Assembly: GCF_020921035.1 (NCBI RefSeq)
Contig: NC_063156.1
Location: 5,270,001 to 5,334,000 of the forward strand
Reading direction: 5' to 3'
Source of the DNA: Rhodamnia argentea
Lineage: Eukaryota > Streptophyta > Magnoliopsida > Myrtales > Myrtaceae
Length of the DNA: 64,000 bases
Shown: one piece after another, positions 35,730-48,139 of the stretch
Numbering within the stretch: the stretch's first letter is position 1
Layout of the letters: every line of letters starts with the position of its first letter
The notes under the pieces: generated by a model
Databases searched by the model: none
What the model was told of the DNA's origin: nothing
What the model saw: the letters and a program-made list of their open reading frames with translations, nothing else
Made by a program: the position numbers and the translations under genes

Positions 35730-37698
35730 CTAAAGTGACATGAACGATTGTGATTCCTTCTCAAACAAACAAACAAACTTCTCCATGCAACCCCTAGTCA
35801 ATGCCAACCCGACCTCCACACCACCATCCCCATCCCTGCTCTACGTGAGAGCAATCGCCCCCGACACGTCGATCTGCACCACATGGCTCTTCGTCGGCTT
35901 CCCCCACCCAAAGTCCGTGTCGTATACCTTAAGTCTCGGAGATCCGGCCACCGTCACTAACTCCCCATTGTCATATACTTTCCAATCCCTGATCCATCCC
36001 TCCGCCCCTCTCAATCCTCTGCCTCTATCCACTTCCTCCACTATCCTCCCTATGGCCCTCACAGCATGTGAAATTCCACCTTTGCCCAAGAGTGTCTTTC
36101 TCTTCTTCGAGAGAAAATATATGCCCAGGCAATTCCCGAAATATGTCGAGGGTATCGAGTATTCGAGCCGGCCCCTACAATCTGCCACAAAGCAGAAAGA
36201 GCAAAGCTCATCGTTGCCACCCTCCGAAGAGGATTGGTCATGGTGCTCGTGTTCTTTTACTTTTGATTTGATCATGCACACCCATACGAACGCGCACATT
36301 ACCACGAATGTCGACAAGTGGATCGGCTCGGACTCTAAGTCGACGTCGTCGTTCTTGAGTTGGCTCGAGACCTGCGCTATTAACCCGTCGATGTGAGCTT
36401 TTCCCAGGACGAACGTTGCTCTCACCTTGTCCCCAACGGCGAGAAGAGCTTCGGTTTGCATCGGGCTTGGGCTGGAACCCACACAAGTCTACCAGTCTTT
36501 CAGCAATGTGGGCTCAAGCCCGTTCAGATCTTTGATCACTTGTCGATCGGTGAAAGGACCCGCGTCGTCCGAGTCAACGAAAGTCCAGTCCCCTCCGGAC
36601 CTATGGATGGACGCCCACGATTTCATGAAGTGATTGAAGGACCTCCCATCTGCCGCCACGTTGAGGAAACGGACCCCAATGCAAATGCCCTTGTTCGGGA
36701 ACAGGGTCACCTAAATCATTATCATTTCCACCCAAAACTTCAAATTTGACCCTACATTTTAATGTTAATTTGCGCACATCAACATGATTCATCATCTATT
36801 TTTCTCACTATATCCATTAGATCTAGGAGATGAGATCCCACTTTAAACTTTGGATTCCCTTAATATGATTATTCCTCTTTCGATTGATTTTACATTATCA
36901 CATGCTAAATAGTACCGATACTGACATGCGACACGACACGTCTATGCCTCATTTCTCAAAAATAAAAAATTTCGACATATTGAGACATATTATATATTAA
37001 ATTTCTATTTATATATATATATAATAATTATCATTTTTATGATTATTTCTTTCGACTATTTGACTAAGATGAGGCGTAGTTCATATCAATTTTTTTTAGT
37101 GAAGAGGCATTTTAAAATGCCCGCCTCTCGCTCACGTGTCCGGGGTTGACACTTCCGACACGCGATGTCGGACACGTGTTAGACGTCCGACATGGATGCG
37201 CCCACCCCAGCAACGTGTTTGGGCATCATAGATCACGTGTTCTATAAACTCAAAGTACACTAACTGACCTGAATCGCCATGAGGGGCCGCACACATGCAC
37301 CGTTGGACGAGCGAGGCGGCGGGAGCTGAGGCACCAGATGGTGTATCAGCGTGGCGTCGCGCGCCTCGTCGCTGACAAGCTCGGCGAAGTCGGCGGACGA
37401 CTCAGCAGCGGTCAAGGAGAGGGAGTCGCCATCGGAGTAGAGGATGTGAGGCTTCTCCGGTGGCGCCGGAGGGAGGACTAGGCTGGCGGAGACAGAGGGT
37501 GAGCGAGCGGACGAGGAGCGGGAGGGTGGTCTGAACGAAGGAGGGAAGGGATTGAGGGAAGTCGTAGAAGAAGAGGCGTTGCATGGGGCGGCAGAGAAGC
37601 CAGGGGATGTCAAAGAAGTTGAGCAGGAGAGGGGCTGCTGGGACTGAGTTCGCCGGCGGCGAGACATCGTAACGGTGGAGGGTCTTGATCTTCGTCAT
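35730..37698 (-). pseudogene. BAHD copy H, two exons, catalytic His lost
   Basis: Exon 1 (37269-37698, start MTKIKTLHRYDV) has a deletion of about 20 bp near 37488 that removes the RRFFPFAA region and shifts the frame. Exon 2 (35730-36710) starts VTLFPNKG. The catalytic motif reads NVAAD, so the His of HXXXD is Asn. KDWW is cut by TAG at about 36493. A second in-frame TAG follows IALT near 35840. YFGNC and DFGWG remain. The 558-bp intron keeps GT and AG. This copy cannot encode an active enzyme. It is the most upstream member of the array. Confidence 0.9.
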
Positions 37699-38001
37699 CT
37701 CGTCGGGCGGTGGAGGGGAATTTCAGAAGTGAAGGATGCGATGGGGTCTGGTGTTGCCTCTGCATCTCTTCACTTTTTGTTGTTCTGTTCCTTTTCCTAA
37801 TTCTGAGTTTTCCTGGTCAACGGTGATATTTTGACGTCATATCTCGACGTCTTTCCAAATCTAATGTGATTTAACTATCACGACGAATTAGGAAAAATAA
37901 AGGAAGTGATTGATGAAGCAATAAATTCCTTTTTGTAAGCTTTCAATTTTGTCCGCAGAGAACATGTCATGAGAAACGTGGTTCTTTTTTTTTTTTTATT
38001 A

Positions 38002-38752
38002 GGGGTGAGCATGACCGGATGGATATAATCCGGATCTACACCTTGAAATCGATCATGTTATAATCGGTTTTCAATTTTTGAAATCGAGAACCGACTCTGT
38101 TTATCCTAAAACCTGTTTTGGAACCAATCCTTTTTTTTTATCCGGTTCTAGGGTCTACCCGAGAACATGCTTTCCTTTTGTTTCTTTTTCTGATTTTATT
38201 TTATTTTTATCAAAATAATATGAGTATCCATGAAATGATCCAAAGTAAAAGGTGAATGATAAAACTCATTATCGGCAAAAAAACAACAATCCCCGATATG
38301 AGCAATAAAAATGACAATCCATCAAAAGCAACAATCCAAAATATAACAATAAAAGTTACAATCCACCAAAAGCAATAATGTAACGTTAAATTAATGAGTG
38401 CAATTCTTCCTATTGCACTACCATCAAAATCCGTTAATAATCTCTTATTTTTGTCTTGCAAGTCAAAAGACTCAAAGCCCACTTTGAAACTTGTAAGGTT
38501 AGCAAGGTTGGCAAAAGAGGCAAGATAGGTTTTTTTTTATTTTTTTTTTTTTAAATAGTAGCTAAAACCGATTCTAAAACTAGTCCGAATGAGTCTTCAC
38601 CTAGAATAGAGAATCGGACCGGCTTCAATCGGTTTCCAAAAATTGGAACCGGTTCCCGAACCAATTTGAGCAGGAATCGATTCTCGATCCCGTTTTTCAG
38701 GTGGTTCGATCCGGGTTCTAAGTAAATCCGGTCCGATTGCACACCCCTAATT
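38002..38752. mobile_element. hAT-like non-autonomous element, about 750 bp
   Basis: The left end ttaggggtgagca and the right end tgcacacccctaa are an inverted pair. Subterminal parts carry ccggttc / gaaccgg words in both orientations. The interior (38200-38500) has a minus-strand open frame rich in hydrophobic residues, which I take as composition rather than a gene. The flanks are T- and TTA-rich, so the target duplication is uncertain. Confidence 0.6.
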
Positions 38753-40050
38753 ATTATTATTATAAAAAAGACTAGTATTTCAAAATGTTTGTGAATGAGG
38801 ATGAATGCGCAATTAAAGATTTTAGAAAGAAAATCATACATATTTGGCCGAAAAAGACAAGATAAACAAAAATCACATATAAATAACACGAGAGGAAATT
38901 CTTTCTCATCTTTACTTTTCCCTCTCATAGGAACATTTGACCGAGCGTAAAATAAACTCGTATTAAAAAAGTTGAAAGTATTTCTACAAAATAAAGGGCA
39001 AATACTATTAGTTTAGCTTAGGACTTGTCCAATTATAGGTCGGGTGAGGTTTGGGTTGGTAAAAAAATAGGCCCAACCCAAATTAATCAATTTAATCCGT
39101 ATTGATCCATTTTAAGTTATACGGTTTTAGGGCTTTAGCAATTCATATCTAATTTGACCAAACCCAGCTCGTGCTTTGACTCTTAGCAATTTCCCCTTCA
39201 AATAGCTTTTCTTGAGGTAATTTGAAATTAGATCCGCAAGGAGTATGGGTCCACAGTTGTTGATCTATGACTTCGTGGCTTGAGGGACAGTGATCCTTAA
39301 CATTGCTCCTTGATTAGATGGGCTAAAAGGGGTTCTTTCGAGAACCCCTTCCGGCTCATTTAATTTGGGTTTTGGTTTATTAGATCCATTCAAAACCTAT
39401 ATTTTAAATATCAGACAATTCATATATCACCTAATCACTAACTATGAGTTGACGTATACGTGGGTTCATGGCCTATTTTGTCATCTTTGATTTTTAGATT
39501 GTGTGAAACAAAAATGGAACTTTGACAAGCGAAAGTACTAGTCGTACACGGCTATTTACTTTTTGGGACACCCTAGTCATACACAGTTGAGAAGCAAGTT
39601 GAAAGATTAAAGGTTCCTAAGCCCACTCCCCTACATAGATTAGGGCAGATAATGGGGATATGAATTGAGTCCACATCACTAAACCCCGCATCATTTTCAG
39701 CTGTTGCTTTTAATTTGTCCTATTTTTTTTCCCCACCCCCACCTAATATTTTTCGCAACTATGACGGCTTTTCGCCATTATCCCCTTGACTTTAAGCGCA
39801 AGATCCATATCTTGTTTCGTGTGGCCCCTACCAACTTGCCCTGTCGGAGCTGCCATGTCTGGATGCTGACGGTGACGTCGGATGGAGCTTCTTCCCCCTC
39901 ATAATTCGGACATTATCCTTAATTTAATCGCGTTTAACGTTTCGTTTGAGTCGTACCATCCCATGCATTCGTAAAGCTTCAGTAATTGATAAAAGATTTT
40001 GTTACTTCTGAATCCATGACTATCGATCATTGCGAAAACCACGAGAGAAG
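38753..40050. other. Intergenic region between BAHD array and DGK5-type gene
   Basis: I see no coding region with recognisable features. This interval should contain the distal promoter of the kinase gene to its right. Confidence 0.5.
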
Positions 40051-40470
40051 CAAGGAAAGATCCCCAAAAAGCGTCCTCCTTTATCGAATCTCACAACGAA
40101 CCCGTGCGGGAAATGATAAAAGATTAACGCGACGATCTCCTGCGCATCCCCGTGTCCTGCGTCGCGGCTTCCCCACCTTCATATTTCGCGTTCTCTTCCG
40201 GGAAACGCACATCCTGCGGGAGGTCAAGGGCGAAACTCTTGATGACTTTCTGGTTCGCCCTCTACCCTCTCTGTGCTCCACAAAAGAAGTGTCTCTGGGC
40301 TTCAGTCAACATCTCTGATGTTTCCATCAGAAAGGCGAAAGGAGCGTGTTTGCTTAGTGGGTTGCATGAACAGAGGGAATCTTGAATGATTCGGAGATCC
40401 GAACTCTCTGCAATCTGATTCGCCAAGGACCCATTTTTTTCCAGGTGATTCCAAGAGTTTGAATTCCCAG

Positions 40471-40965
40471 GTATCTTTCGCCTGTTAAAGAGCTGATTAT
40501 TAGCTTGTAAATTTAAAGTGTTTCTTGTTGCTGAATTCCCAGCAGAAAAGGTGTTAGCCTTTCTTGCTTTTCCTACTGTCCATGCGAGAATCGCATCAGA
40601 CTAAAGGAACGGCGAACAGAACGCAGAGTTCCTTTTGTTGTTGGGTCATATCAGAATATAGACTTTTGACCTCATTGAAGCGAAAAGGATGGACTTTTAA
40701 GCCATTTATATTTCTTCTTTGAGGGAATTCTCTGTTTTGGTGGGCCGTTGTCATGGATTCTAATTGTGAAACTTAGTGTTATGACCGATGAGGCTCTCCC
40801 TAATTCAAAGGACTTGACGTAGGATCTGCATTTGGCAACACTTCCTTTGTTGCTTTCCCCTCATTGATCAACTACCTTCAACACGGACCTACATGTGTTA
40901 ATCTATGTCCATGGTTTGTTATTTTTTCCTCCTTGTATTTAAGTTTGATGCTGTCATAATTTGCA
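40471..40965 (+). other. Probable 5'UTR intron of the DGK gene
   Basis: A CAG|GTATCT donor at 40470/40471 and a TTTGCAG acceptor ending at 40966 bracket AT-rich sequence. The ATG lies 12 bases after the acceptor. The upstream leader (about 40,050-40,470) has no long open frame of note. The exact donor could instead be at about 40444. Confidence 0.55.
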
Positions 40966-40977
40966 GTCAAGGCAGCA

Positions 40978-43900
40978 ATGGCACACCCAGACTCCGAATC
41001 CTCGTTCCTAGATAAATTCCGCATTCCCAGTTACCTATTTTCCCCTGATTCGGAGGATAAGAATGGATCGACTGTACCGCAGTGTCCAGTGTTGGTGTTC
41101 GTCAACTCAAAAAGTGGCGGTCAGCTGGGAGGTGACCTCCTCGTAACATATCGTTCTCTTCTTAGTGAACACCAGGTGCTTTCATTCATACTTCACAGGC
41201 AATTGGTCATGCTTTTGCAATTTGCAATTTGATTTAAATAACGAACAAAGCTTACTTCAGGTTTTTGATCTGGGAGAAGAGGGTCCAGACAAGGTTTTGC
41301 GCAGAATCTACTTAAATTTGGAAAAGCTGAGATCCGACGGGGACGAGCTTGCCAATCAGATCCAGCAGGCATTGAAATTAATCGTGAGTATGATGTACTT
41401 GAGGTCTTAACTTGCATAATAGATGTTATCAAACAGTCTCATTCAGCTATGATTTCAAGGATTCAAGTACTTGTTTGCTCTTTTCCGCACACTAGGTAGC
41501 AGGTGGTGATGGGACGGCGGGTTGGCTTCTTGGAGTTGTCTGCGACCTCAAATTATCTCATCCTCCTGCGATTGCGACGGTGCCCTTGGGTACCGGAAAC
41601 AACCTCCCTTTTTCATTTGGATGGGTAGGCACATGGATATCTCCACCTCGATCTGCCACAATTATAATCCATTAAGTTCTTAAATGTTTGTGTTAATGAG
41701 ACTGATCCTCTTGCATAGTCTTTCCTTCTTCCTGTTTTTCTCCTCCACAATGTCAAAATGATTACATGACTTTACTAGTGAAGTTATGCATGCCAAATTA
41801 ACAACCAAGGAGAAGTGGTTTACTTCTATGCTCTTGATTAAACCATGATACAGTCACATGCAATGTTTAAATATAAGGTTGATGTGTAAAAAATTAAAGA
41901 TTGACCTTGCTTTTTTGTCACAGGGTAAGAAGAATCCTGGGACCAATCGTTCATCAGTTGTCTCGTTCCTCAAGCAAGTGATTCAGGCAAAGGAGATGAA
42001 AATCGACAGGTACTAAATGCCATGCTGGAATTGCTGCTGATCAATCTGAAATCAGTTAGAAGTATTACTACTCATACTGCTGCTGCCGAGGGAGCCATGA
42101 ATCAGTGTATAAGAATGATCTCGAACTGAGTAGCAATTTTGGATGCATTATGGAGCACTTTCGGGAACAGGGGTTCTATTAATGATGAATATTGTCTTTC
42201 ACCTCTTTTTGGTTCATTTCTGTCATTAAATATTGGACTGCTTCTTGCAATTCAGCTGGCATATTTTGATGAGGATGAGAGCTCCCAAAGAAGGTTCCTG
42301 TGATCCCATTGCACCCCTTGAACTACCACATTCTCTGCATGCTTTCCAACGTGTTTCTTCGACAGATGAACTGAATGTGGTAACTTATCCATCCCTCATG
42401 CACCGCCTCTGTATGTTTTTAATTATTCAAGTGTACTCTACCAAGAACATGCATCTTCTTGGAAAGCGAGGTTGTCCTTTGTCTAGAATTCTTAATTAGA
42501 ACTTTCTACTCTGGTAAGCACTTTTAGGATCAAGATAGCCTACATTGTTTCTGAGTCAACTAAATGCTATGCCAAAATTCATTTGGCAAGCAAAGAGACC
42601 GCACCTGTGTACAGCCTATGAGCTTGATGGTACTACGGATAAATACAAGGAAGGAAAGCTGGTGTTTGGCTTTTGGAACTCAGAGCACCAACAGGTTGTC
42701 AAGAAGGAATTATAGAACTTTTTATTGAAGTAGTAACTCCTCCATATCATCCTATCTTGATGTTCCTTTTCTAATCTACCATTGACATGTAAAAATACTT
42801 GATTTCCTATATCAGGTGCCTAAACACCCTTTTGCCATGTGATATATGCCATCCAGTCTTTAGAGCTCAAAGTGGACAAGGACCCGGAAAAATCTTAATT
42901 AGCTATTGGCAATTCCAGCAAAAGCTCACAATTTGTCTATGGTGGAAGATTGCCAGAATCTAAAATCTCTGTTGAATATTCTGCATCGTTTTTGTTTCTG
43001 CATTTTCTGTGATTACTTTAGCATGGTTAACAACTTGGAACCCCTTCTCAGGAAGGTTACCACACATTTCGTGGGGGATTCTGGAATTACTTTAGCATGG
43101 GTAAGATCTTACAGTTTTTCCAGTATCTTTCTTTTTTCCTTTCTTTTGCTCCTTCTGATAATGTGGATGCCTGATCTTTTTCCTTAACACTTTCTTGATC
43201 CAAGAGAAACTTAAGAAGCACTTTCTACAGGCATGGATGCTCAAATATCCTATGCATTTCACTCAGAGAGGAAGATGCATCCTGAAAAATTCAAAAATCA
43301 GTTGATTAATCAGGTATTTTTGCTGTCTTCATCACTTACTAGGATGGATTTTGGAGAAGTTGGAAGGATTGATTATTTTATTTGTTGCTTGAGTTTAATG
43401 GAAAATGCATATAAAATGATCTTACTGAATATTACCGTGATAAAATCTGCTCTTCTTTCCCCTGTTAGTGCACGTAATCATGCAGAGATAGGTCACTTTG
43501 ACTTCTCTATATTCACTTGCAGAGTACTTATGCAAAGCTTGGGTGTACTCAAGGATGGTTCTTTGCTTCTCTTGTTCATCCTTCTTCACGGTAAATATAT
43601 AGATGCAACGATCTTTTCTGTGTTTCTCAGTGCAAATGCATGTCTCCATTGGTTACTTTTTGGTCATCAGCTGTTTCGGAGTAGTTGCTAGTGGATTATA
43701 ACTTTGGATGAATGATTGTCCTGTGAGACTTGGCTTCAAAATGAAATTGTATATCTCCATGAGTATGCCACTTCTTAAGAAACTTTAGGCTGTTGAATCT
43801 ACCAGTGAGATCTTTTGGTTAAGAGAAATTTCTCCTGCTAGACTTTACGTTATAAGGAAGGTGATGAAGTCATTTGGCTTGTTGTCCAGATAAATTAAGA

Positions 43901-45240
43901 AAATTATTATTGTTGAGATAGCATAGTATTTTTTTCCACGTTGTCTCTTTGATAGGCTCAATAGCTTCTGCTTGTCACAGTTCATTTCTTTTCCCCATCT
44001 TCCGGTAGAAACTCTGGTTCACTGTCAGCTCTTTGTTGTTGTTGTGAAAGTAGCATAACCTTTTCAATACAGGAATATAGCTCAGCTTGCAAAAGTGAAG
44101 ATTATGAAAAGACATGGTCAGTGGCAAGATCTCCACATACCACACAGGTAATCTCACCTCTCCGTGATTGAATCAACTAAGCAACGGTTTATGTAGCAAC
44201 AAAAATGAAATTCAGCTTGTCTAGGCATTCGTTACGAGACTTGTCCTATCAATTGATTCCTTCAATGTATGCATTCCTTTTTCGACATCTCCATGCATTA
44301 TAAAGTTCTTGGTAAGCATCGATGCTCATGACAATGAGTCTGTCCGTCATTTAACTGTGACTACTTAGTTATTTCCTTTTTAACGGATATATTTGGATCC
44401 TACAACAAAAGACTAACACTTCTTGCACGTTCTTATTCAGCATTAGGTCAATTGTTTGTCTCAACTTGCCCAGCTTTTCTGGTGGACTAAATCCATGGGG
44501 GACGCCAAACAGCACAAAACGGAGTGATGTTAGTACTGACTTGCGCCATTGACAGAGTGAAAGAACTATATTTGTCTATCTTAACCAAAAGTAGTTAGAA
44601 AAGCCACCTTTGCAATTGCCATAACCTATGCTAATTGAACCATTATTTGCAGAGGGCCTTGACCCTGCCTTATGTCAATGATGGTCTCCTCGAGGTCGTC
44701 GGTTTTAGAGATGCCTGGCACGGTCTTGTGTTGCTGGCTCCAAATGGGCATGGGACTCGTCTTGCTCAGGTAAAATCTCAAGCTGGGATTTTGCCTTTTT
44801 TTTTGGGGACGAGTCTTGAAATGAGCATCTCGTGTTGACTAGAATCTTAAGATTTAGTTTGGTGTTGGTGTTGGATATAATTGAAATACCGTCCTTCAAA
44901 TTTTCTTCCCAATTTGTACTAGGCACACCGCATCAGATTCGAGTTTCACAAAGGCGCAGCCGATCATACATTCATGAGGATTGACGGGGAACCGTGGAAG
45001 CAACCGCTGCCCCTGGACGACGACACCGTCGTGGTGGAAATTTCTCACCTTGGTCAGGTGAACATGCTCGCCACCCACGATTGCCGAGCCAAGAGCGTCC
45101 ACGATCCGTCCACGCCAAGCCACCACGATGATGAGGATGATGACAGCGGTGGGGAAGATACAGGGGAGGAGTTCAGGAAGTTCGGGGCAGCCGAAACTTT
45201 CAAACTCCCAGATGAGGTTGACATTAGTCGGCTTAGTTGA
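40978..45240 (+). CDS. DGK5: Diacylglycerol kinase, plant DGK5 type
   Basis: Coding exons: 40978-41175, 41261-41383, 41496-41624, 41924-42009, 42256-42379, 43052-43100, 43231-43313, 43523-43590, 44073-44147, 44441-44528, 44653-44769, 44923-45240. All junctions are GT..AG and phases agree. The product is about 485 residues. The catalytic domain is clear: [15 protein letters not shown], the ATP-binding [17 protein letters not shown], then the accessory domain ([59 protein letters not shown]). There are no C1 domains or membrane anchor, as expected for plant cluster III DGKs. The enzyme phosphorylates diacylglycerol to phosphatidic acid, a signal in stress and immune responses. The acidic tail ([13 protein letters not shown]) and final EVDISRLS resemble Arabidopsis DGK5. 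Some relatives have alternative 3' ends; this was not resolvable here. Confidence 0.95.
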
Positions 45241-45292
45241 TCTCTTTAGTTTCTCCTTCTCCTTGATTCTTTGTCTGAATACTGATCGTGGG

Positions 45293-45298
45293 AATAAA
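45293..45298 (+). terminator. Candidate poly(A) signal of the DGK gene
   Basis: AATAAA lies 53 bases after the stop codon. A T-rich stretch follows. Confidence 0.5.
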
Positions 45299-45634
45299 TG
45301 ACTCTTGGTAATTCGTCTCAATGTTCATACATATGAAAAAGGTGATATTTTGACATCACGTGGTGTTCTGGTGGTGGTGATTGCTTTGAATCTCCTTTTC
45401 TGTATCTAAGTAATGTGAATATCATTTTGTTGGAGCTTCGTTTCATGAAGAACGCCTCATTTCGAGATCATGTTCCGGTCCTTGTTTCTATGTACTCGAT
45501 CAAAGTTAAGGTGGAAAAAGCCGAGCACGGTTGAGAAATAGATACGACAGATACGAAATGGAATATCTATATACAGCACAAGTTTCATCGCACTTGCAGA
45601 TGGAAAATTACAGAAGCCCAACTATTACTAAGCT

Positions 45635-45916
45635 TTAAACCAGATGAGGACCCCAGCATATAAGGTGCATGACCTTGTCGGCCTTCTCGGCCTGCCTGAG
45701 CCGGCGCCTTTCGTCCATCGCATCCTCCATCTTCGCGGCATCTCTGCTGCCGGAAACCCATCTGAACTGAAAAGGCTTGCCAGCAGCAGATGATTCCGGG
45801 TTGCTTTTCGCTTGGGGCGGCTTGATTCCGAAAGGCATGGTCTTTGAGCTCCGAGGATGGTCCTTTAGGCCCTGGACAGCCCTCATGCACGCTCTGCTCA
45901 TGTACCTTAAGCTCAT
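45635..45916 (-). CDS. Wound-responsive (DUF3774/WIP) family protein, divergent member
   Basis: An intronless frame of 93 residues starts MSLRYMSRACMRAVQGLKD, and the ATG is at 45916. The N-terminal helix followed by VQGLKD, and the C-terminal QAEKADKVMHLICWGP, match the layout of wound-induced DUF3774 proteins (short N-terminal helix, variable basic middle, C-terminal [VL]M.L..WGP). It is much more diverged than the four plus-strand members. A TATATA box is present on its strand at 45998-46003. It is head-to-head with the gene at 46364, with 447 bp between start codons. Molecular function in this family is poorly known. I judge family membership from the ends, so confidence is moderate. Confidence 0.7.
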   Translation of the reverse strand: MSLRYMSRACMRAVQGLKDHPRSSKTMPFGIKPPQAKSNPESSAAGKPFQFRWVSGSRDAAKMEDAMDERRRLRQAEKADKVMHLICWGPHLV

Positions 45917-45997
45917 CACAATCACACGGTCGATCGAAGATCAAGAAGGTGGTCCTGTGGAAACGTACGCTGCAACTAGTTGCTGTCTGGCAACAAA

Positions 45998-46003
45998 TAT
46001 ATA
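45998..46003 (-). promoter_or_regulatory. TATA box of the minus-strand WIP-like gene
   Basis: TATATA on the minus strand is 82 bases upstream of the ATG at 45916, within the divergent 447-bp intergenic region. Confidence 0.5.
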
Positions 46004-46254
46004 CGTGTACCCATTGATTTGCCCATTCCGTGTCCGGCACGTGAAGAGGGAATAGAATAGTGGCTTTCTTCCACTGATTCAGGCGCTGCTGAATTTAGTT
46101 TATAAAAAGAAAGAAGAAAAGGGCCCCACCACCCCCAGGTTTTCGGATTGTCCGCCCGCTCAAAACCATTTGCGCCCCGGACTGCAGAACCCGACGAATT
46201 TCGGGCTCGCCCCTTGTTTCACCGTCACCGTCACCGTCACCGCTCGACCATCCA

Positions 46255-46260
46255 TATAAA
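46255..46260 (+). promoter_or_regulatory. TATA box of WIP-type gene 1
   Basis: TATAAA lies 104 bases before the ATG at 46364. The same arrangement recurs at the next two copies. Confidence 0.7.
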
Positions 46261-46363
46261 GAACCCCCACCGCTCTCATCTTCTCCATCCAACAATCATC
46301 ACTTCACTTCCATACACACCGATCAGAAAAAAAGCGCGACCGAACCGAATCAAAGTCTCTAAG

Positions 46364-46654
46364 ATGAGCTCGACGAGCAAAGCGTGGGTCGTCGCGGCCA
46401 GCGTCGCCGCAGTGGAGGCCCTCAAGGACCAAGGATTCTGCCGGTGGAACTACACCCTACGGTCGATCCACCAGCGCGCCAAGAACCAGGCCAAGTCCTC
46501 CTTCTCTCAGGCCAGCAGCAAGAAGCGATCTCACCAGCCGTCGACCGCGGCGGCTTCGAGGAGGCTAGCGGGAGAGGCGGAGGCGGAGGGGGCGAAGCAG
46601 TCGGAGGAGTCGATGAGGAAGGTCCTGTACTTGAGCTCTTGGGGTCCGTATTGA
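46364..46654 (+). CDS. Wound-responsive (DUF3774/WIP) family protein 1
   Basis: An intronless frame of 96 residues. It starts MSSTSKAWVVAASVAAVEAL with an Ala/Val-rich helix at about 7-20, followed by [21 protein letters not shown] variable, basic Ser-rich middle follows, then the C-terminal ESMRKVLYLSSWGPY. These blocks define the wound-induced DUF3774 family, whose Arabidopsis members are induced by wounding. The biochemical role is unsettled. An upstream in-frame ATG (46148) lies before the TATA box and is not part of the gene. The promoter resembles those of genes 2 and 3 (ccccgggtttcggatt.tccgccc type). Confidence 0.92.
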   Translation: MSSTSKAWVVAASVAAVEALKDQGFCRWNYTLRSIHQRAKNQAKSSFSQASSKKRSHQPSTAAASRRLAGEAEAEGAKQSEESMRKVLYLSSWGPY

Positions 46655-46947
46655 GGTTCTCTGAGTAGTATTAGATCGAGAAGACAATCCAAGTTCTCTT
46701 TGCTTGAGAATGATGTAAATTGTAAAAATATTTGTCGAAATTACGGGTGGCGATACTTATTGCAATAGTATCAATTCAATTAACAAACATATTTCTACTT
46801 GAAATAGATGCGTACCATATGTTGTTCAGAGGTTCATTTACTGAACTTATTGCAAATGTCTCTTGTCATCACGGTGCTAAAAGAAATACTTACTTTTACT
46901 GAATCTAATGTAAGTGTGATCCAGGACTCTTGTACTCAAAAGAGAGA

Positions 46948-47470
46948 AAAAGTGTCCAAAAAAAAATCTTCAACTTATTTCAATTAGTATCAATTCAATT
47001 ATAAATATTTCAAGTGGGCTAATTTAATTTTAAACCCTTTAATATTGGTATCGATTTAGTCCATTCAACTAATTTAGATAGAAAAGTACTGATGTGGACG
47101 CTAGCCATTTTACATGATAGAGTCGGTGCTCACGTTGACCTTTTTTAACGATTTTTTTTTCAATAGTTGGCTAACAATTGGCCACATGCCATGGCCTGCA
47201 AGGGTAGGCTTTGTTGGTGCTCACCCTTACCCAGGCGTGGCCCAATGTGAAAATTATCCGATCTAAAGGAAAGGGTAAGGAAGAGAAAAAAAAAATATTA
47301 TGAAATTATAAGAAAAATTATCGAGTCTAAATTGGCCGGAAAAATTGAATTAACACTAATGTGATTGGCCCAATTAAAAAGTTTAGAACTAAATTGACCC
47401 AATTAAAAGGTTTATAATTGAATTGATATCAATGCAATAAATTTAGGACTTTTTTGGGTTCTTTTTCCCC
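46948..47470. mobile_element. MULE-type non-autonomous element (unit 1 copy)
   Basis: The ends are agtgtccaaaaaaaaatctt and taggacttttttgggttct, with inverted subterminal aattcaattataaata repeats. The orthologous copy in unit 2 is at 51153-51698, so the insertion predates the duplication. Confidence 0.55.
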
Positions 47471-48139
47471 GCAAAAGGGACTTATAAGTTTGTCGGAGAT
47501 GAAAATAGGTCTTTCAAGCGAGGATATGTGGTAACATAAGTAATTAAGCACACGTAAATTTGATTTAAATCTGGTATAAAATAGAGAAGTTTGCTTAGAA
47601 AACTTCTTGAGCGCGTGATTGGAGTGAAAAAGAAAGAAATAAGAAGGAAGCGGCATGATAGAAGGGATATTTCATGCTTTCTTATAAGAATCTAATTTTT
47701 CTTCGGAAAGGAAAATTGTATTATATGGGATTAGGCATGAAAAAAACTTGGCTGGAATTTCTTTCAACCGCAGAAAAAATGAGGTTCCATGGTGATTGTG
47801 TTAGAATAATTGAGTTATTAGAATAGTTCACGGTGCACATCATTTTATATGTTATCATAGTAGATCATTCGAAGTAATTTCATGTTTAATTTTAGGCCGC
47901 AATACAACATTTTCTTTTTTGATCGGTTCCACAATACAACTTACTCATAAGAGAAATTATTGAGGTATTTAAATATTATATCACATGTCCTTATCTAATG
48001 ATTTAAGTTTTTAGACGGCATTTAATTCAACTTTTCCAAAGATATTTAAGTCAAAGTATGAGCAAATATTGTTTGGTAAGGTATATTTTTGTAAAGTAGC
48101 TTTTTAATTTAAAAAGGAAAAAGAAAAACAAATATTTGC

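Noticed and set aside
38210-38482. Hydrophobic 90-codon minus-strand frame
   Set aside because: It lies inside a hAT-like element, and its hydrophobicity follows from A/T-rich codons. No family resemblance was seen.
46148-46363. Upstream in-frame extension of WIP gene 1
   Set aside because: The extension begins before the TATA box at 46255 and has no family homology. The ATG at 46364 aligns with all other copies.
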